Of a DNA stretch of 49,277 nucleotides, positions 28,585-36,886 are shown in pieces. This DNA comes from Clostridia bacterium. Lineage in GTDB: Bacteria > Bacillota > DSM-521 > Neomoorellales > SLTJ01. Below the pieces are notes generated by a model. The model had not been told where the DNA came from. It saw only the letters and a program-made list of their open reading frames with translations, and did no database searches. The translations under genes and the position numbers were made by a program. Position 1 is the stretch's first letter; each line of letters starts with the position of its first letter. The DNA lies in contig JANLFO010000018.1 of NCBI GenBank assembly GCA_024653205.1, positions 1-49,277 on the forward strand. Reading direction: 5' to 3'.

Positions 28585-30000
28585 ATGTCCATCAATACGC
28601 GGCTGACCGCAACCGTAGCCGGGCTTCTCGCTCCGTTGGCGCTCGGTATGGCCTCTTATCTGGGGCAGGCGCTGCCCGCAGAGGCCCCGACCGTCTGGAG
28701 TTGCGTCGCCGCCTTCTACCTGGCCGTGGTGGCCACGGTGTACCTTTGTACCCGTCATTACACCCGCCGGCTGGAAGAACTCACCTCCACGGTGGCGGCT
28801 GCTGCCGCCGGCGACCTGAAACGCCATGCCAGCATCCTTACCGGTGATGAGGTGGGACGGCTGGCGGGCTACTTTAACGAGATCCTTCACCGCTGGCGCG
28901 AGAGCCTGCGCCAGGTTTCCCAGGAAAAGGAACAGCTCAATGCCGTTCTGACCAGCATGAGCGACGGCGTGCTTGCCGTGGATCAATGGGGGAGGATATT
29001 GCTGGTAAACCGGGCGGCCAGGGAAATGCTGGCTCTGGGTGAGAACGAGCCGGTGGGCCGTACTCTCCTGGCGGCGGTACGCAACCGGGAGCTGGATGCC
29101 ACGGTACAGGCGGTCCTGAGTGAGGGGCGGCCTGTGGACAGGGAATTCACCTTTTCGCCCGGCGGCAGACGAGTCTACCGGGTATCGGCCGTACCGATTC
29201 TGGGCGAGGAGGGCCGCAGGGAAGGGGCGGTTCTGGTGCTGCGGGACGTGACCCGGATACGGCAGCTGGAGAAGATGCGCAGCGAATTTGTGGCCAACGT
29301 ATCCCACGAACTGCGTACGCCCCTCACCTCCATCCGGGGCTTTGCCGAGACCCTCCTGGAGGGAGCGGTAGATGACCCGGAAGTGCGCACCAGATTTTTA
29401 GGCATAATCATCTCGGAGGCCAACCGGCTGCAGCGCCTGATCGAAGACATCCTCGTCCTTTCCTACCTGGAGGACCGACAGGCCAGACTCAAGGAGGGGC
29501 GGGCGACGCTGCCGGGCGTGGTGGCCGAGGTGGTGGCCCTGCTGGGGCCCCTGGCCGAGGCCAAGGGGGTGGAAATGAGGCAGGAAGTGAGCCCCGCCCT
29601 CCCTCCGGTGAACATGCACCCGGATTACCTTCGCCAGGTGATGGTTAATTTGTTAGATAATGCTATCAAATTTACTCCCTCCGGCGGTCGCGTGGAGATT
29701 CTGTGCCGGGCCGCGGGGCAAGGGGTGGAGGTGGAGGTGCGGGATACGGGAATCGGGATTCCTGCGGAAGCCCTGCCGCGCCTGTTTGAGCGCTTCTTCA
29801 GAGTAGACAAGGCCCGCTCGCGCGAACTGGGGGGCACCGGGTTAGGACTGGCCATAGTCAAGCACCTGCTGGAGCGCCACGGCGGGACCATTTGGGTGCG
29901 GTCGGCTCCCGGTCGGGGAAGCAGCTTCACCTTTACCGTTCCGGCGGATCTGCCGCCGGCCGGTTTACCGAACCCTAACCCGAACTTAACCCAATCTTAA
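28585..30000 (+). CDS. phoR: Phosphate-regulon sensor kinase PhoR
   Basis: This 471-residue membrane histidine kinase has two N-terminal hydrophobic segments (about 8-28 and 37-55) with a very short extracytoplasmic loop. HAMP (about 56-110) and PAS (about 115-225) domains follow. The phospho-acceptor is His241 in NVSHELRTPLTSIRGF, and the ATPase boxes are DNAIKF, DTGIGIP and GGTGLGLAIV. The short sensor loop suggests signalling through Pst rather than direct phosphate binding. Its last codons overlap the Pho box. Confidence 0.93.
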   Translation: MSINTRLTATVAGLLAPLALGMASYLGQALPAEAPTVWSCVAAFYLAVVATVYLCTRHYTRRLEELTSTVAAAAAGDLKRHASILTGDEVGRLAGYFNEILHRWRESLRQVSQEKEQLNAVLTSMSDGVLAVDQWGRILLVNRAAREMLALGENEPVGRTLLAAVRNRELDATVQAVLSEGRPVDREFTFSPGGRRVYRVSAVPILGEEGRREGAVLVLRDVTRIRQLEKMRSEFVANVSHELRTPLTSIRGFAETLLEGAVDDPEVRTRFLGIIISEANRLQRLIEDILVLSYLEDRQARLKEGRATLPGVVAEVVALLGPLAEAKGVEMRQEVSPALPPVNMHPDYLRQVMVNLLDNAIKFTPSGGRVEILCRAAGQGVEVEVRDTGIGIPAEALPRLFERFFRVDKARSRELGGTGLGLAIVKHLLERHGGTIWVRSAPGRGSSFTFTVPADLPPAGLPNPNPNLTQS

Positions 30001-30017
30001 CCTTGATGCCTTATCAT
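29964..30017 (+). promoter_or_regulatory. PhoP operator and pst promoter
   Basis: Four hexamers lie in strict 11-bp phase: TTTACC (29964), CTAACC (29975), TTAACC (29986) and TTAACC (29997). This is the PhoP-box layout known from Bacillus (TTAACA-like repeats, about 5-nt spacers). A possible -10, TATCAT, follows at 30012-30017. The boxes occupy the last codons and the stop of phoR and precede pstC by about 60 nt. Confidence 0.75.
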
Positions 30018-30063
30018 GGGTAGGAGATTGAGGCGGGTAAGTGAGGAAGGGACGTGAAGCCAA

Positions 30064-30999
30064 GTGGCCAAACGTTTACCCCTGATCAGGGACAGGCTTT
30101 TCGCGGGACTCGCTTTCTTTTTCGCCTTCCTGATGTTGCTCCTGATCGGGGGCATGGTGTACTTCCTGGTAGACGCCTCTGTTCCTGCCTGGAGAACCTT
30201 CGGCCCATCCTTTGTTACCGGACAGCGCTGGGATGCCATCCGGCAGGTATTCGGAGCCCTGCCCTTCATTTACGGCACCCTGGCTTCTTCTCTGCTGGCC
30301 CTTATTCTGGCCCTGCCGCTGGGTATAGGGGCGGCCATTTTTCTGGCCGAACTGGCCCCGCCCTGGGTACGGGTGCCTCTCTCCTACTTGATCGAACTCC
30401 TGGCCGCGGTACCCAGCGTGGTCTACGGCCTGTGGGGCCTGCTGGTCTTGGCCCCTGCACTGCGTTCGACCGTGGAGCCCTGGCTGGAGCAGTATCTGGG
30501 CTTCCTGCCCCTGTTCCGGGGCCCGGCCTTTGGGGTAGGAGTGCTGGCCGCCGGGGCGGTGCTGGCGATCATGATCCTCCCGACCATCTGCTCGGTCAGC
30601 CGGGAAGTGATGCTGGCGGTGCCCGACAGCCAGCGGGAGGCCATGCTGGCCCTGGGCGCTACCCGGTGGGAGACCACGTACAAGGTGGTGCTTCCCTACG
30701 GGCGGTCCGGTATCATCGGCGCCGTGGTCCTGGGGCTGGGACGGGCCCTGGGCGAAACCATGGCCGTGACCATGGTCATCGGCAACTCCCTGAGCATGTC
30801 CGCCAGCCTTCTGCACCCCGCCAACAGCATGGCCAGCATAATCGTCAACGAGTTCGCCGAGGCGGTATCCGAACTGCACCTCTCCGCCCTAATCGGCATA
30901 GCCCTGATACTTTTCGTCATCACCTTGCTCCTTAATGCTGTGGCCCGCGGCCTGGTCCGGGGAGCGGCCGGCCCATCCGCGGGGGCGAGGAGGGAATGA
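30064..30999 (+). CDS. pstC: Phosphate ABC transporter permease PstC
   Basis: This is one of two membrane subunits of the high-affinity phosphate importer. The 311-residue protein has about six transmembrane helices. The permease loop SREAMLALGATRWETTYKVVLPYGRSGI contacts the ATPase, and LGRALGETMAVTMVIGN is the PstC signature. The GTG start at 30064 has a weak SD. The substrate-binding gene pstS that normally precedes pstC is missing here. Confidence 0.95.
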   Translation: MAKRLPLIRDRLFAGLAFFFAFLMLLLIGGMVYFLVDASVPAWRTFGPSFVTGQRWDAIRQVFGALPFIYGTLASSLLALILALPLGIGAAIFLAELAPPWVRVPLSYLIELLAAVPSVVYGLWGLLVLAPALRSTVEPWLEQYLGFLPLFRGPAFGVGVLAAGAVLAIMILPTICSVSREVMLAVPDSQREAMLALGATRWETTYKVVLPYGRSGIIGAVVLGLGRALGETMAVTMVIGNSLSMSASLLHPANSMASIIVNEFAEAVSELHLSALIGIALILFVITLLLNAVARGLVRGAAGPSAGARRE

Positions 31000-31000
31000 G

Positions 31001-31840
31001 GTGGCCGACTACCGTCGCCGCCGCCTGATCAGCCGCCTGGGACTGGGGCTTTGCGTGGCCGCCACCGGCCTGGCCGTCCTCCCTCTCTTCAGCGTGCTGT
31101 TTTACGTCCTGGCGCGGGGAATAGGGGCCCTGGATCTTGCCTTTTTTACCCAGATGCCCAAGCCGGTGGGTGAGCCCGGGGGTGGGATAGCCAACGCCAT
31201 CGTCGGCTCGCTGGTTATGGTCGGCCTGGGTTCGGCTATGGGGATACCGGTGGGGATCATGGCCGGAGTTTACCTCGCCGAGTACGGTCGGGGTCGATTC
31301 GCCCAGGCGGTACGCTTCCTTACCGACGTCTTCATGGGTGTTCCCTCGGTGGTAATCGGCGTCTTTCTCTACGCGGTGCTGGTGGTCTCCGCCGGGGGGT
31401 TTTCCGCCCTGGCCGGTGCCGTATCTCTGGCCCTAATCATTATCCCTCTCGCCACCCGGACCACCGACGAAATGCTGCGCCTGGTACCGGCCAGCCTGCG
31501 GGAGGCGTCCCTGGCCTTAGGGGCCACCAAGGCCCGGACCATAGTGAGCGTGGTCCTGCGCAGCGCGTCCGGAGGGGTGCTGACCGGCGTCATGCTGGCC
31601 CTGGCCCGGGCGGCCGGAGAAACCGCTCCCCTGTTGTTCACCGCCCTGAGCAGCCGGCACTGGAGTCTTTCCCTGGGCGAACCCATGGCGTCGCTCCCGG
31701 TGTATATCTACACCTACGCCATCTCTCCCTTTGCCGACTGGCAGTCCCAGGCCTGGGGAGCGGCCCTGGTGTTGGTCGTCCTGGTCCTGGTTCTAAACCT
31801 GCTGGCGCGGATCGCGTCCCGGGGGCACTATCGCTACTGA
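31001..31840 (+). CDS. pstA: Phosphate ABC transporter permease PstA
   Basis: This is the second permease subunit, 279 residues, with six predicted helices. The signature blocks are [38 protein letters not shown] and [15 protein letters not shown]. The GTG at 31001 has a [11 protein letters not shown] and starts 1 nt after the pstC stop; a longer in-frame start at 30935 lies inside pstC and is rejected. Confidence 0.95.
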   Translation: MADYRRRRLISRLGLGLCVAATGLAVLPLFSVLFYVLARGIGALDLAFFTQMPKPVGEPGGGIANAIVGSLVMVGLGSAMGIPVGIMAGVYLAEYGRGRFAQAVRFLTDVFMGVPSVVIGVFLYAVLVVSAGGFSALAGAVSLALIIIPLATRTTDEMLRLVPASLREASLALGATKARTIVSVVLRSASGGVLTGVMLALARAAGETAPLLFTALSSRHWSLSLGEPMASLPVYIYTYAISPFADWQSQAWGAALVLVVLVLVLNLLARIASRGHYRY

Positions 31841-31844
31841 GAGG

Positions 31845-32609
31845 GTGGACAGGTTGGGAACTCCCATTACGGTTCAGGGACTTTCTGCCTGGTATCGGAA
31901 CAAGCAGGTGCTTTACGACATCGACCTGCGTCTGGTTCCGGAACAGATTACCGGCATTATCGGTCCTTCCGGATGCGGCAAGTCCACCTTTATCCGCTGT
32001 CTGAACCGGCTGCACGAACTGGTGCGGGGCGGGCGGTGCCGGGGCCGGGTGCTGCTGGGCAACCAGGATATCTACGGTCCCGGCGTAGATCCGGTGGTGG
32101 TAAGACGCCGGGTGGGCATGGTGTTCCAAAAGCCCAATCCCTTTCCCACCCTTTCCATTTTCGAGAATGTGGCCGCCGGTCCCCGTCTTCACGGGGTTCG
32201 GGGTAAGGCCCTGGCGGAGATGGTGGAACGGAGCCTGATCCAGGCCGGCCTGTGGGAAGAAGTACGGGACCGGCTGCACCACCCGCCCACCAACCTTTCC
32301 GGCGGGCAGCAGCAGCGGTTGTGCCTGGCCCGGGCCCTCGCGGTAGAGCCGGAAGTCCTGCTCATGGACGAACCCTGCTCGGCCCTGGATCCGGCCTCCA
32401 CCCTGCACATTGAGGAGCTTATGGCCAGGCTAAAGGGGCAGTATACCATTGTGATAGTAACCCACAATATGCAGCAGGCGAGCCGGGTGGCGGACTACAC
32501 CGCCTTTTTCCTCGAGGGGCGACTGATCGAGCACGGTCCCACCGAGGAGCTTTTTACCCGTCCCCGTGATCCGCGCACCGAGAGTTACATTACCGGCCGT
32601 TTCGGCTAG
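31845..32609 (+). CDS. pstB: Phosphate ABC transporter ATP-binding protein PstB (first copy)
   Basis: This 254-residue ATPase powers phosphate import. It has Walker [11 protein letters not shown]-loop VFQKPNPFP, signature [15 protein letters not shown] and Walker [14 protein letters not shown]. The GTG start follows GAGAGG and lies 4 nt past pstA. A second, clearly paralogous pstB follows. It has Cys after the Walker B proline where copy 2 has Ser. Confidence 0.95.
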   Translation: MDRLGTPITVQGLSAWYRNKQVLYDIDLRLVPEQITGIIGPSGCGKSTFIRCLNRLHELVRGGRCRGRVLLGNQDIYGPGVDPVVVRRRVGMVFQKPNPFPTLSIFENVAAGPRLHGVRGKALAEMVERSLIQAGLWEEVRDRLHHPPTNLSGGQQQRLCLARALAVEPEVLLMDEPCSALDPASTLHIEELMARLKGQYTIVIVTHNMQQASRVADYTAFFLEGRLIEHGPTEELFTRPRDPRTESYITGRFG

Positions 32610-32629
32610 TTCGGGTGAGGAGGGCCGGC

Positions 32630-33409
32630 ATGACCAACCCCGAAGCGGAGATACCCAACCCCAAGATCCAGGTGCGGAACCTGAACCTCTTCTACGGGGC
32701 CTTCCTCGCCCTGCGCGGGATCTCGCTGGACATACCCTCACGGGCCATAACCGCCCTGATCGGACCCAGCGGCTGCGGGAAGACGACCTTCCTGCGAACC
32801 CTAAACCGGCTGAACGACCTGGTGCCGGGGGTGCGCATCGACGGGGAAGTGCGGCTGGACGGGGAGAACATCTACGCCCCCGGCACGGACGTAATCGGGC
32901 TGCGACGGCGGGTGGGGATGGTCTTCCAGAAGCCGAACCCCTTTCCCATGTCTATTTACGACAACGTGGCTTACGGCCCCAGGGTGCACGGCATCCGGAA
33001 GCGGCGCCTGCTGGACGAACTGGTGGAGAGGAGCCTGCGCCGGGCGGCCCTGTGGGAGGAAGTAAAGGACCGGCTGCGCGCGCCCGCCCTGGGGCTTTCC
33101 GGCGGCCAGCAGCAGCGCCTTTGCCTGGCCCGCCTCCTGGCCGTAGAGCCGGAGGTAATCCTCATGGACGAGCCCTCTTCCGCCCTGGATCCGATCTCCA
33201 CCCTGAGAATCGAAGAGCTGATTCGCGAGCTCAAGCATGAATACACCATTGTCATCGTCACCCACAATATGCAGCAGGCGGCCCGGGTCTCGGACATGAC
33301 CGCCTTCTTCCTCCAGGGAGAGATGGTGGAGTACGACGCAACCGAGGTCATTTTCACCCGGCCGCACGATCGGCGGACCGAGGACTACCTTACCGGGCGC
33401 TTCGGTTAA
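32630..33409 (+). CDS. pstB: Phosphate ABC transporter ATP-binding protein PstB (second copy)
   Basis: This 259-residue paralogue of the preceding gene has Walker [10 protein letters not shown], the same Q-loop and signature, and [10 protein letters not shown]. The ATG at 32630 has a [10 protein letters not shown] and is preferred over the in-frame GTG-type start at 32615. Tandem pstB genes are known in Bacillus (pstBA, pstBB). Whether the two form a heterodimer or serve different conditions is not visible. Confidence 0.95.
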   Translation: MTNPEAEIPNPKIQVRNLNLFYGAFLALRGISLDIPSRAITALIGPSGCGKTTFLRTLNRLNDLVPGVRIDGEVRLDGENIYAPGTDVIGLRRRVGMVFQKPNPFPMSIYDNVAYGPRVHGIRKRRLLDELVERSLRRAALWEEVKDRLRAPALGLSGGQQQRLCLARLLAVEPEVILMDEPSSALDPISTLRIEELIRELKHEYTIVIVTHNMQQAARVSDMTAFFLQGEMVEYDATEVIFTRPHDRRTEDYLTGRFG

Positions 33410-33438
33410 GCGGCCGGCAACCCCGGGAGGCCGGCGCA

Positions 33439-34332
33439 ATGGAGTTTGAGGCCTGGCACCGCCGCTTCTGGAACGCCTGGGTGGGCAGGGAAGAGAGGCG
33501 GGATCGCGATCCGGAAAAGCAGGTCCACACCGCCCTGGTCTGGCGTACCCTGGAACGCTACCTTCCGGGTATAGAAACGGTGCTGGACGCCGGGGCCGGC
33601 CCGGGGAGGTTTTCCCTGCCGCTGGCGCGCCGCGGGCTGAAGGTTACCCACCTGGACCTGGCGCCGGCCATGGTGGCCCGGGCGCGCCAGCGGGCGGAGC
33701 AAGAGGGCCTGGAGCTGGAATTCGTGGTGGGGAGCCTGCGAAACCTGCCGTGGCCGGACCGGCGCTTTGATCTGGTCCTTTGTCTGGATGCCCCGGTTTC
33801 TTACGTCTTCCCTCCTTCCGCCGCCATCGGGGAATTGGCGCGGGTCACCGGCCGGTGGCTGGTGGTTTCCGTTGTCAACCGCCTGGGACAGGTTCCGGTG
33901 GGATTGAAGCTGGAAGCCCGTTGGCGCAAGGATTTTAGCTTTACCCGGGCCTTCATCGACCACGGGGACTGGTTCCCGCCTCCCCGGTGGTTGCGTTTGC
34001 CGGTGGTAGGCCGGCGGATATTTCCCCCCCTCCACGCCTTTACTCCTCAGGAGTTTCTGGCCGAGCTGGAAAAGGCGGGGCTGGAGCCGGTCGAGGTATC
34101 TGCCACCGGCACCCTCGCCCGCCTGGTGGGCCGCAGGACCCTGAGGCGGATCCTCCGGCACCCCCAGTGCAGGGAGGACTTCCTGAACCTTTGTGAGAGC
34201 CTGGAGGTGCGGTCGGAGTTCTGGGGGGTAGGGGCGGAGGGCGCGGCCGGGCTGCTGGCCGTGTGCCGTCCGCGAGCCCGTGCGGACGCACCCCCGGCCG
34301 GCTCCGACCGCCACGGCCTGGCCCCTGCATAG
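33439..34332 (+). CDS. Class I SAM-dependent methyltransferase
   Basis: This 297-residue protein has motif I VLDAGAGPGRFSLPLARRG, motif II at THLDLAPAMV and a motif IV-like FDLVLCLDAPVSYVFP. The C-terminal half carries no feature that I can tie to a substrate. It lies 29 nt past pstB on the same strand and before a strong terminator, so it may share the pst transcript, but a phosphate role is not implied. Confidence 0.85.
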   Translation: MEFEAWHRRFWNAWVGREERRDRDPEKQVHTALVWRTLERYLPGIETVLDAGAGPGRFSLPLARRGLKVTHLDLAPAMVARARQRAEQEGLELEFVVGSLRNLPWPDRRFDLVLCLDAPVSYVFPPSAAIGELARVTGRWLVVSVVNRLGQVPVGLKLEARWRKDFSFTRAFIDHGDWFPPPRWLRLPVVGRRIFPPLHAFTPQEFLAELEKAGLEPVEVSATGTLARLVGRRTLRRILRHPQCREDFLNLCESLEVRSEFWGVGAEGAAGLLAVCRPRARADAPPAGSDRHGLAPA

Positions 34333-34506
34333 GCCGGAGGTGGTCGGACCATAATAAACCCGGAAAAAAGGGTGAGGGAGTGACCCGGCATGGAGCTCGA
34401 GATCAGCCCCGACTCCTCCCCGGTCGAGGCCCCGGAACCCCGGCGCACGCCCCATCCGGAAGTATCACCCCCGGAATTTCCGGCGCGGCCCGAGCCTCCC
34501 GTCCGG

Positions 34507-34531
34507 CCCCCGGATACGGGGGTTTTTCTTT
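34507..34531 (+). terminator. Strong Rho-independent terminator
   Basis: CCCCCG and CGGGGG pair around a GATA loop, followed at once by TTTTTCTTT. It should end the pst-methyltransferase transcript. The surrounding gap 34333-34591 holds only a proline-rich 52-codon frame that runs through this hairpin and is rejected. A weak TAAAAT at 34546-34551 may be a panB -10. Confidence 0.85.
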
Positions 34532-34591
34532 ATAGGCGCGAATGGTAAAATACCCGTGAGGACCCGAAAACAGGCGAAGGAGTGAGGTCCA

Positions 34592-35398
34592 GTGCCCCAG
34601 GACAAGCTCACCGTGCCGCAAATCCTGGCGTTCAAGCAGCAGGGCCGAAAGATTACCATGCTCACGGCCTACGACTACGTCCAGGCCCAGCTGGTGGAAG
34701 AAGCGGGCGTGGACATGATCCTGGTCGGGGATTCCCTGGGAATGACCATGCTCGGGCTCGCCAGCACCGTGCCGGTTACCATGCAGGACATGCTGCACCA
34801 TACCAAGGCGGTGGTGCGGGGGGCGCCCAACACCTTCGTGGTGGCCGATCTGCCCTTCCTTTCCTACCAGGTCAGCCGGGAGGCAGCCATCCGCAACGCC
34901 GGCCTGTTGATCAAGGAAGGGGGGGCAGACGCGGTAAAGCTGGAAGGGGGCGGCCCCATGGTGGAAATGGCGCGGGCCATCGTGGAGGCCGGCATACCGG
35001 TTCAGGGTCACCTCGGCCTCACCCCCCAGACGGCGGTGCAACTCGGCGGCTACCGGGTTCAGGGACGGGAAGAGCGGCAGGCACGTAAGATAGTGGAGGA
35101 TGCCCGCGCCCTGGAAGAGGCCGGCTGCTTCAGCCTGGTCCTGGAGTGCGTGCCCACGGGGCTGGCGGCGGAGATCACCCGCGCCCTTTCCATACCGGTG
35201 ATCGGCATCGGGGCCGGCCCTGACTGCGACGGGCAGGTGCTGGTCTTTCACGACGTCCTGGGGCTCTTCCGGCGCTTCGTGCCCAAGTTCGTCAAGCAGT
35301 ACGCGCAGTTGCGGGAGCCCATTGTGGAGGCCTTTCGCACCTACGTGCGCGAGGTACAGGAAGGGGAGTTCCCGGACCTGGAACATAGCTTCAAGTAG
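34592..35398 (+). CDS. panB: 3-methyl-2-oxobutanoate hydroxymethyltransferase
   Basis: PanB transfers a hydroxymethyl group from methylene-THF to ketoisovalerate, the first committed step of pantothenate and CoA synthesis. The 268-residue protein has MLTAYDYVQAQLVEEAGVDMILVGDSLGM with Asp metal ligands, VKLEGG, and the GIGAGPDCDGQVLVFHDVLG block. The GTG start has GGAGTGAGG upstream. panC and panD are not adjacent. Confidence 0.96.
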   Translation: MPQDKLTVPQILAFKQQGRKITMLTAYDYVQAQLVEEAGVDMILVGDSLGMTMLGLASTVPVTMQDMLHHTKAVVRGAPNTFVVADLPFLSYQVSREAAIRNAGLLIKEGGADAVKLEGGGPMVEMARAIVEAGIPVQGHLGLTPQTAVQLGGYRVQGREERQARKIVEDARALEEAGCFSLVLECVPTGLAAEITRALSIPVIGIGAGPDCDGQVLVFHDVLGLFRRFVPKFVKQYAQLREPIVEAFRTYVREVQEGEFPDLEHSFK

Positions 35399-35400
35399 GG

Positions 35401-36060
35401 GTGGCGGTGGTGCTTAACTGGCTCGATTGGGTACTGCTGGTACTGATTTTGCTTTTTGCCCTGCGCGGCTATTCCCGCGGTCTGGTGCGGGAACTGGGAG
35501 GGCTGGCAGCCCTGCTGGTGGGGCTGGCGGTGGCAGTACCCTATGCACCCAGGCTGGGGGAGCAGCTCGGCAGGGCGTTTCCGCTGGTGGTGGAAGGGCT
35601 GGCCGCGCAACTCTCGGCATCGGCGGCGGGCACGGAGGCTTCGGCCAATCCTCTCCTCACCTCACCGCTGGGAGACCTCTTCGGTTTGGGGCTGCCGGTC
35701 GGTACCCTTATCGGTCACTGGCTCGGCTACGGGGTGCTAACCGTCATAGCCTTTATCCTCATCTTTTTGGTCGTAGCCGGGCTGGTGCGCTGGATAAGTT
35801 CCCTGGCCAGTGCGGCCGTAAACCGTACCCCCCTGGGGGTCATCAACCGCCTGCTGGGGCTGCTGCTGGGCGGCGTGATCGGTGCCGTGATCCTGGGACT
35901 GGTTCTCAGCCTGGTCGGTTTCTTCTTGCAGCTCGGAGCCCAGCCGGGTGCACCCGGTCCGTGGCAGGCTGCCCTAAAGCACTCGGCGCTAGCCCCGTAC
36001 CTGCAGCAGTGGTTCTTCGCGGTGGCCATGCAGCTAAAGGCGTGGTTGCAGCCGGTCTAG
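35401..36060 (+). CDS. CvpA-family membrane protein
   Basis: This 219-residue protein has four predicted transmembrane helices. The N-terminus LDWVLLVLILLFALRGYSRGLVRELGGL and the central GVINRLLGLLLGGVIGAVILGLV are typical of the CvpA/colicin V production family. Its function in Firmicutes is unclear; envelope-related roles have been proposed in enterobacteria. It starts 2 nt after panB, so it is probably cotranscribed. Confidence 0.86.
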   Translation: MAVVLNWLDWVLLVLILLFALRGYSRGLVRELGGLAALLVGLAVAVPYAPRLGEQLGRAFPLVVEGLAAQLSASAAGTEASANPLLTSPLGDLFGLGLPVGTLIGHWLGYGVLTVIAFILIFLVVAGLVRWISSLASAAVNRTPLGVINRLLGLLLGGVIGAVILGLVLSLVGFFLQLGAQPGAPGPWQAALKHSALAPYLQQWFFAVAMQLKAWLQPV

Positions 36061-36073
36061 AGGGGGTGCGGCT

Positions 36074-36658
36074 ATGGAAACCGTGGTAGATGCGCGGGGG
36101 CTGGCCTGCCCGCAGCCGGTGGTGAACACCAAGAGGGCCCTGGAAGCGGCCGGGGAAGGAGTGGTGGTTACCATCGTGGATAATGAGGTGGCCCGGGACA
36201 ACGTGGTCAGGTTTGCCCGTAGTCAGGGCCTGAGAGCGGAAGTGGAGGAGAAAGGCAGCGAGTACTATATTCGTATAAGCCGTACCGGCTTTGCCGAGTT
36301 GTCCCAGCAGGCCAACCCGGCGCTGGTAGAGGTCCTGCTGGTTACCGGCGCTGCCCTGGGACGGGGCGACGAGGAGCTGGGGCGGGTACTCATGCAGAGC
36401 TTCTTGACTACCCTGGCCCAGAGCGAGCATCTGCCCCGCAAAATCCTGCTTCTTAACTCCGGAGTGAGGCTGGCCTGTGAAGGCTCCCCGGTGCTGGATA
36501 GCCTCTTGGCGCTGGAGAGCAAGGGCGTGGAAATCGTCGCCTGCGGCACCTGCCTGGACTACTACGGCCTTAAGGAAAGCCTCTGCGTGGGTTCGGTCAC
36601 CAACATGTACAGCATCGTGGAAGCCCTGGCCGAGGCGGAGAAGATCCTGCACCTCTAG
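36074..36658 (+). CDS. yedF: Selenium metabolism protein YedF
   Basis: This 194-residue protein has an N-terminal TusA-like domain with the CPxP motif GLACPQPVVNTKRAL (Cys12). A C-terminal DsrE-like domain contains VACGTCLDYYGLKESL. This two-domain form is the YedF family associated with selenium use. It is thought to handle selenium or sulfur as a persulfide-type carrier; the exact step is unknown. It supports the selA-selB-tRNA-Sec evidence about 10 kb upstream. Confidence 0.9.
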   Translation: METVVDARGLACPQPVVNTKRALEAAGEGVVVTIVDNEVARDNVVRFARSQGLRAEVEEKGSEYYIRISRTGFAELSQQANPALVEVLLVTGAALGRGDEELGRVLMQSFLTTLAQSEHLPRKILLLNSGVRLACEGSPVLDSLLALESKGVEIVACGTCLDYYGLKESLCVGSVTNMYSIVEALAEAEKILHL

Positions 36659-36670
36659 GGAGGGAGTCGC

Positions 36671-36880
36671 TTGCCCCGCTATGCCTTGGGGGACGTGGTC
36701 CGGCTTAAGAAGCCGCATCCCTGCGGGAGCGATACCTGGGAGATAGTGCGTACGGGCATGGATTTTCGGCTGCGCTGCCTGGGCTGCGGGCATCAGGTGC
36801 TAATGCCGCGCCCGAAGTTTGAGAAAAGCGTGAAGGCGCTGGTGGCCAAAACTACGGGCGGGAAGCCAGAAGAAAGGTGA
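36671..36880 (+). CDS. DUF951 family protein
   Basis: This 69-residue protein matches DUF951: DVVRLKKPHPCGSDTWEIVRTG, then FRLRCLGCGHQVLMPRPKFEKSVK. The Cys pattern (one in HPCG, two in CLGCGH) suggests metal binding. Function is unknown. The TTG start at 36671 has GGGAGGGAG upstream. It lies 6 nt before ychF, a pairing conserved in Firmicutes. Confidence 0.92.
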   Translation: MPRYALGDVVRLKKPHPCGSDTWEIVRTGMDFRLRCLGCGHQVLMPRPKFEKSVKALVAKTTGGKPEER

Positions 36881-36886
36881 TGTCGC

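Noticed and set aside
27721-29307. 528-codon minus-strand frame across phoP and phoR
   Set aside because: Antisense to a clear two-component pair, with no domains.
30016-30057. 13-codon upstream frame before pstC
   Set aside because: Very short, without a clear SD, and overlapping the likely promoter -10. It is not supported as a leader peptide.
34390-34548. 52-codon frame with a fair SD (MELEISPDSS to FLYRREW)
   Set aside because: It runs through a strong terminator hairpin, is proline-rich, and its composition follows intergenic GC. The terminator is the better explanation.
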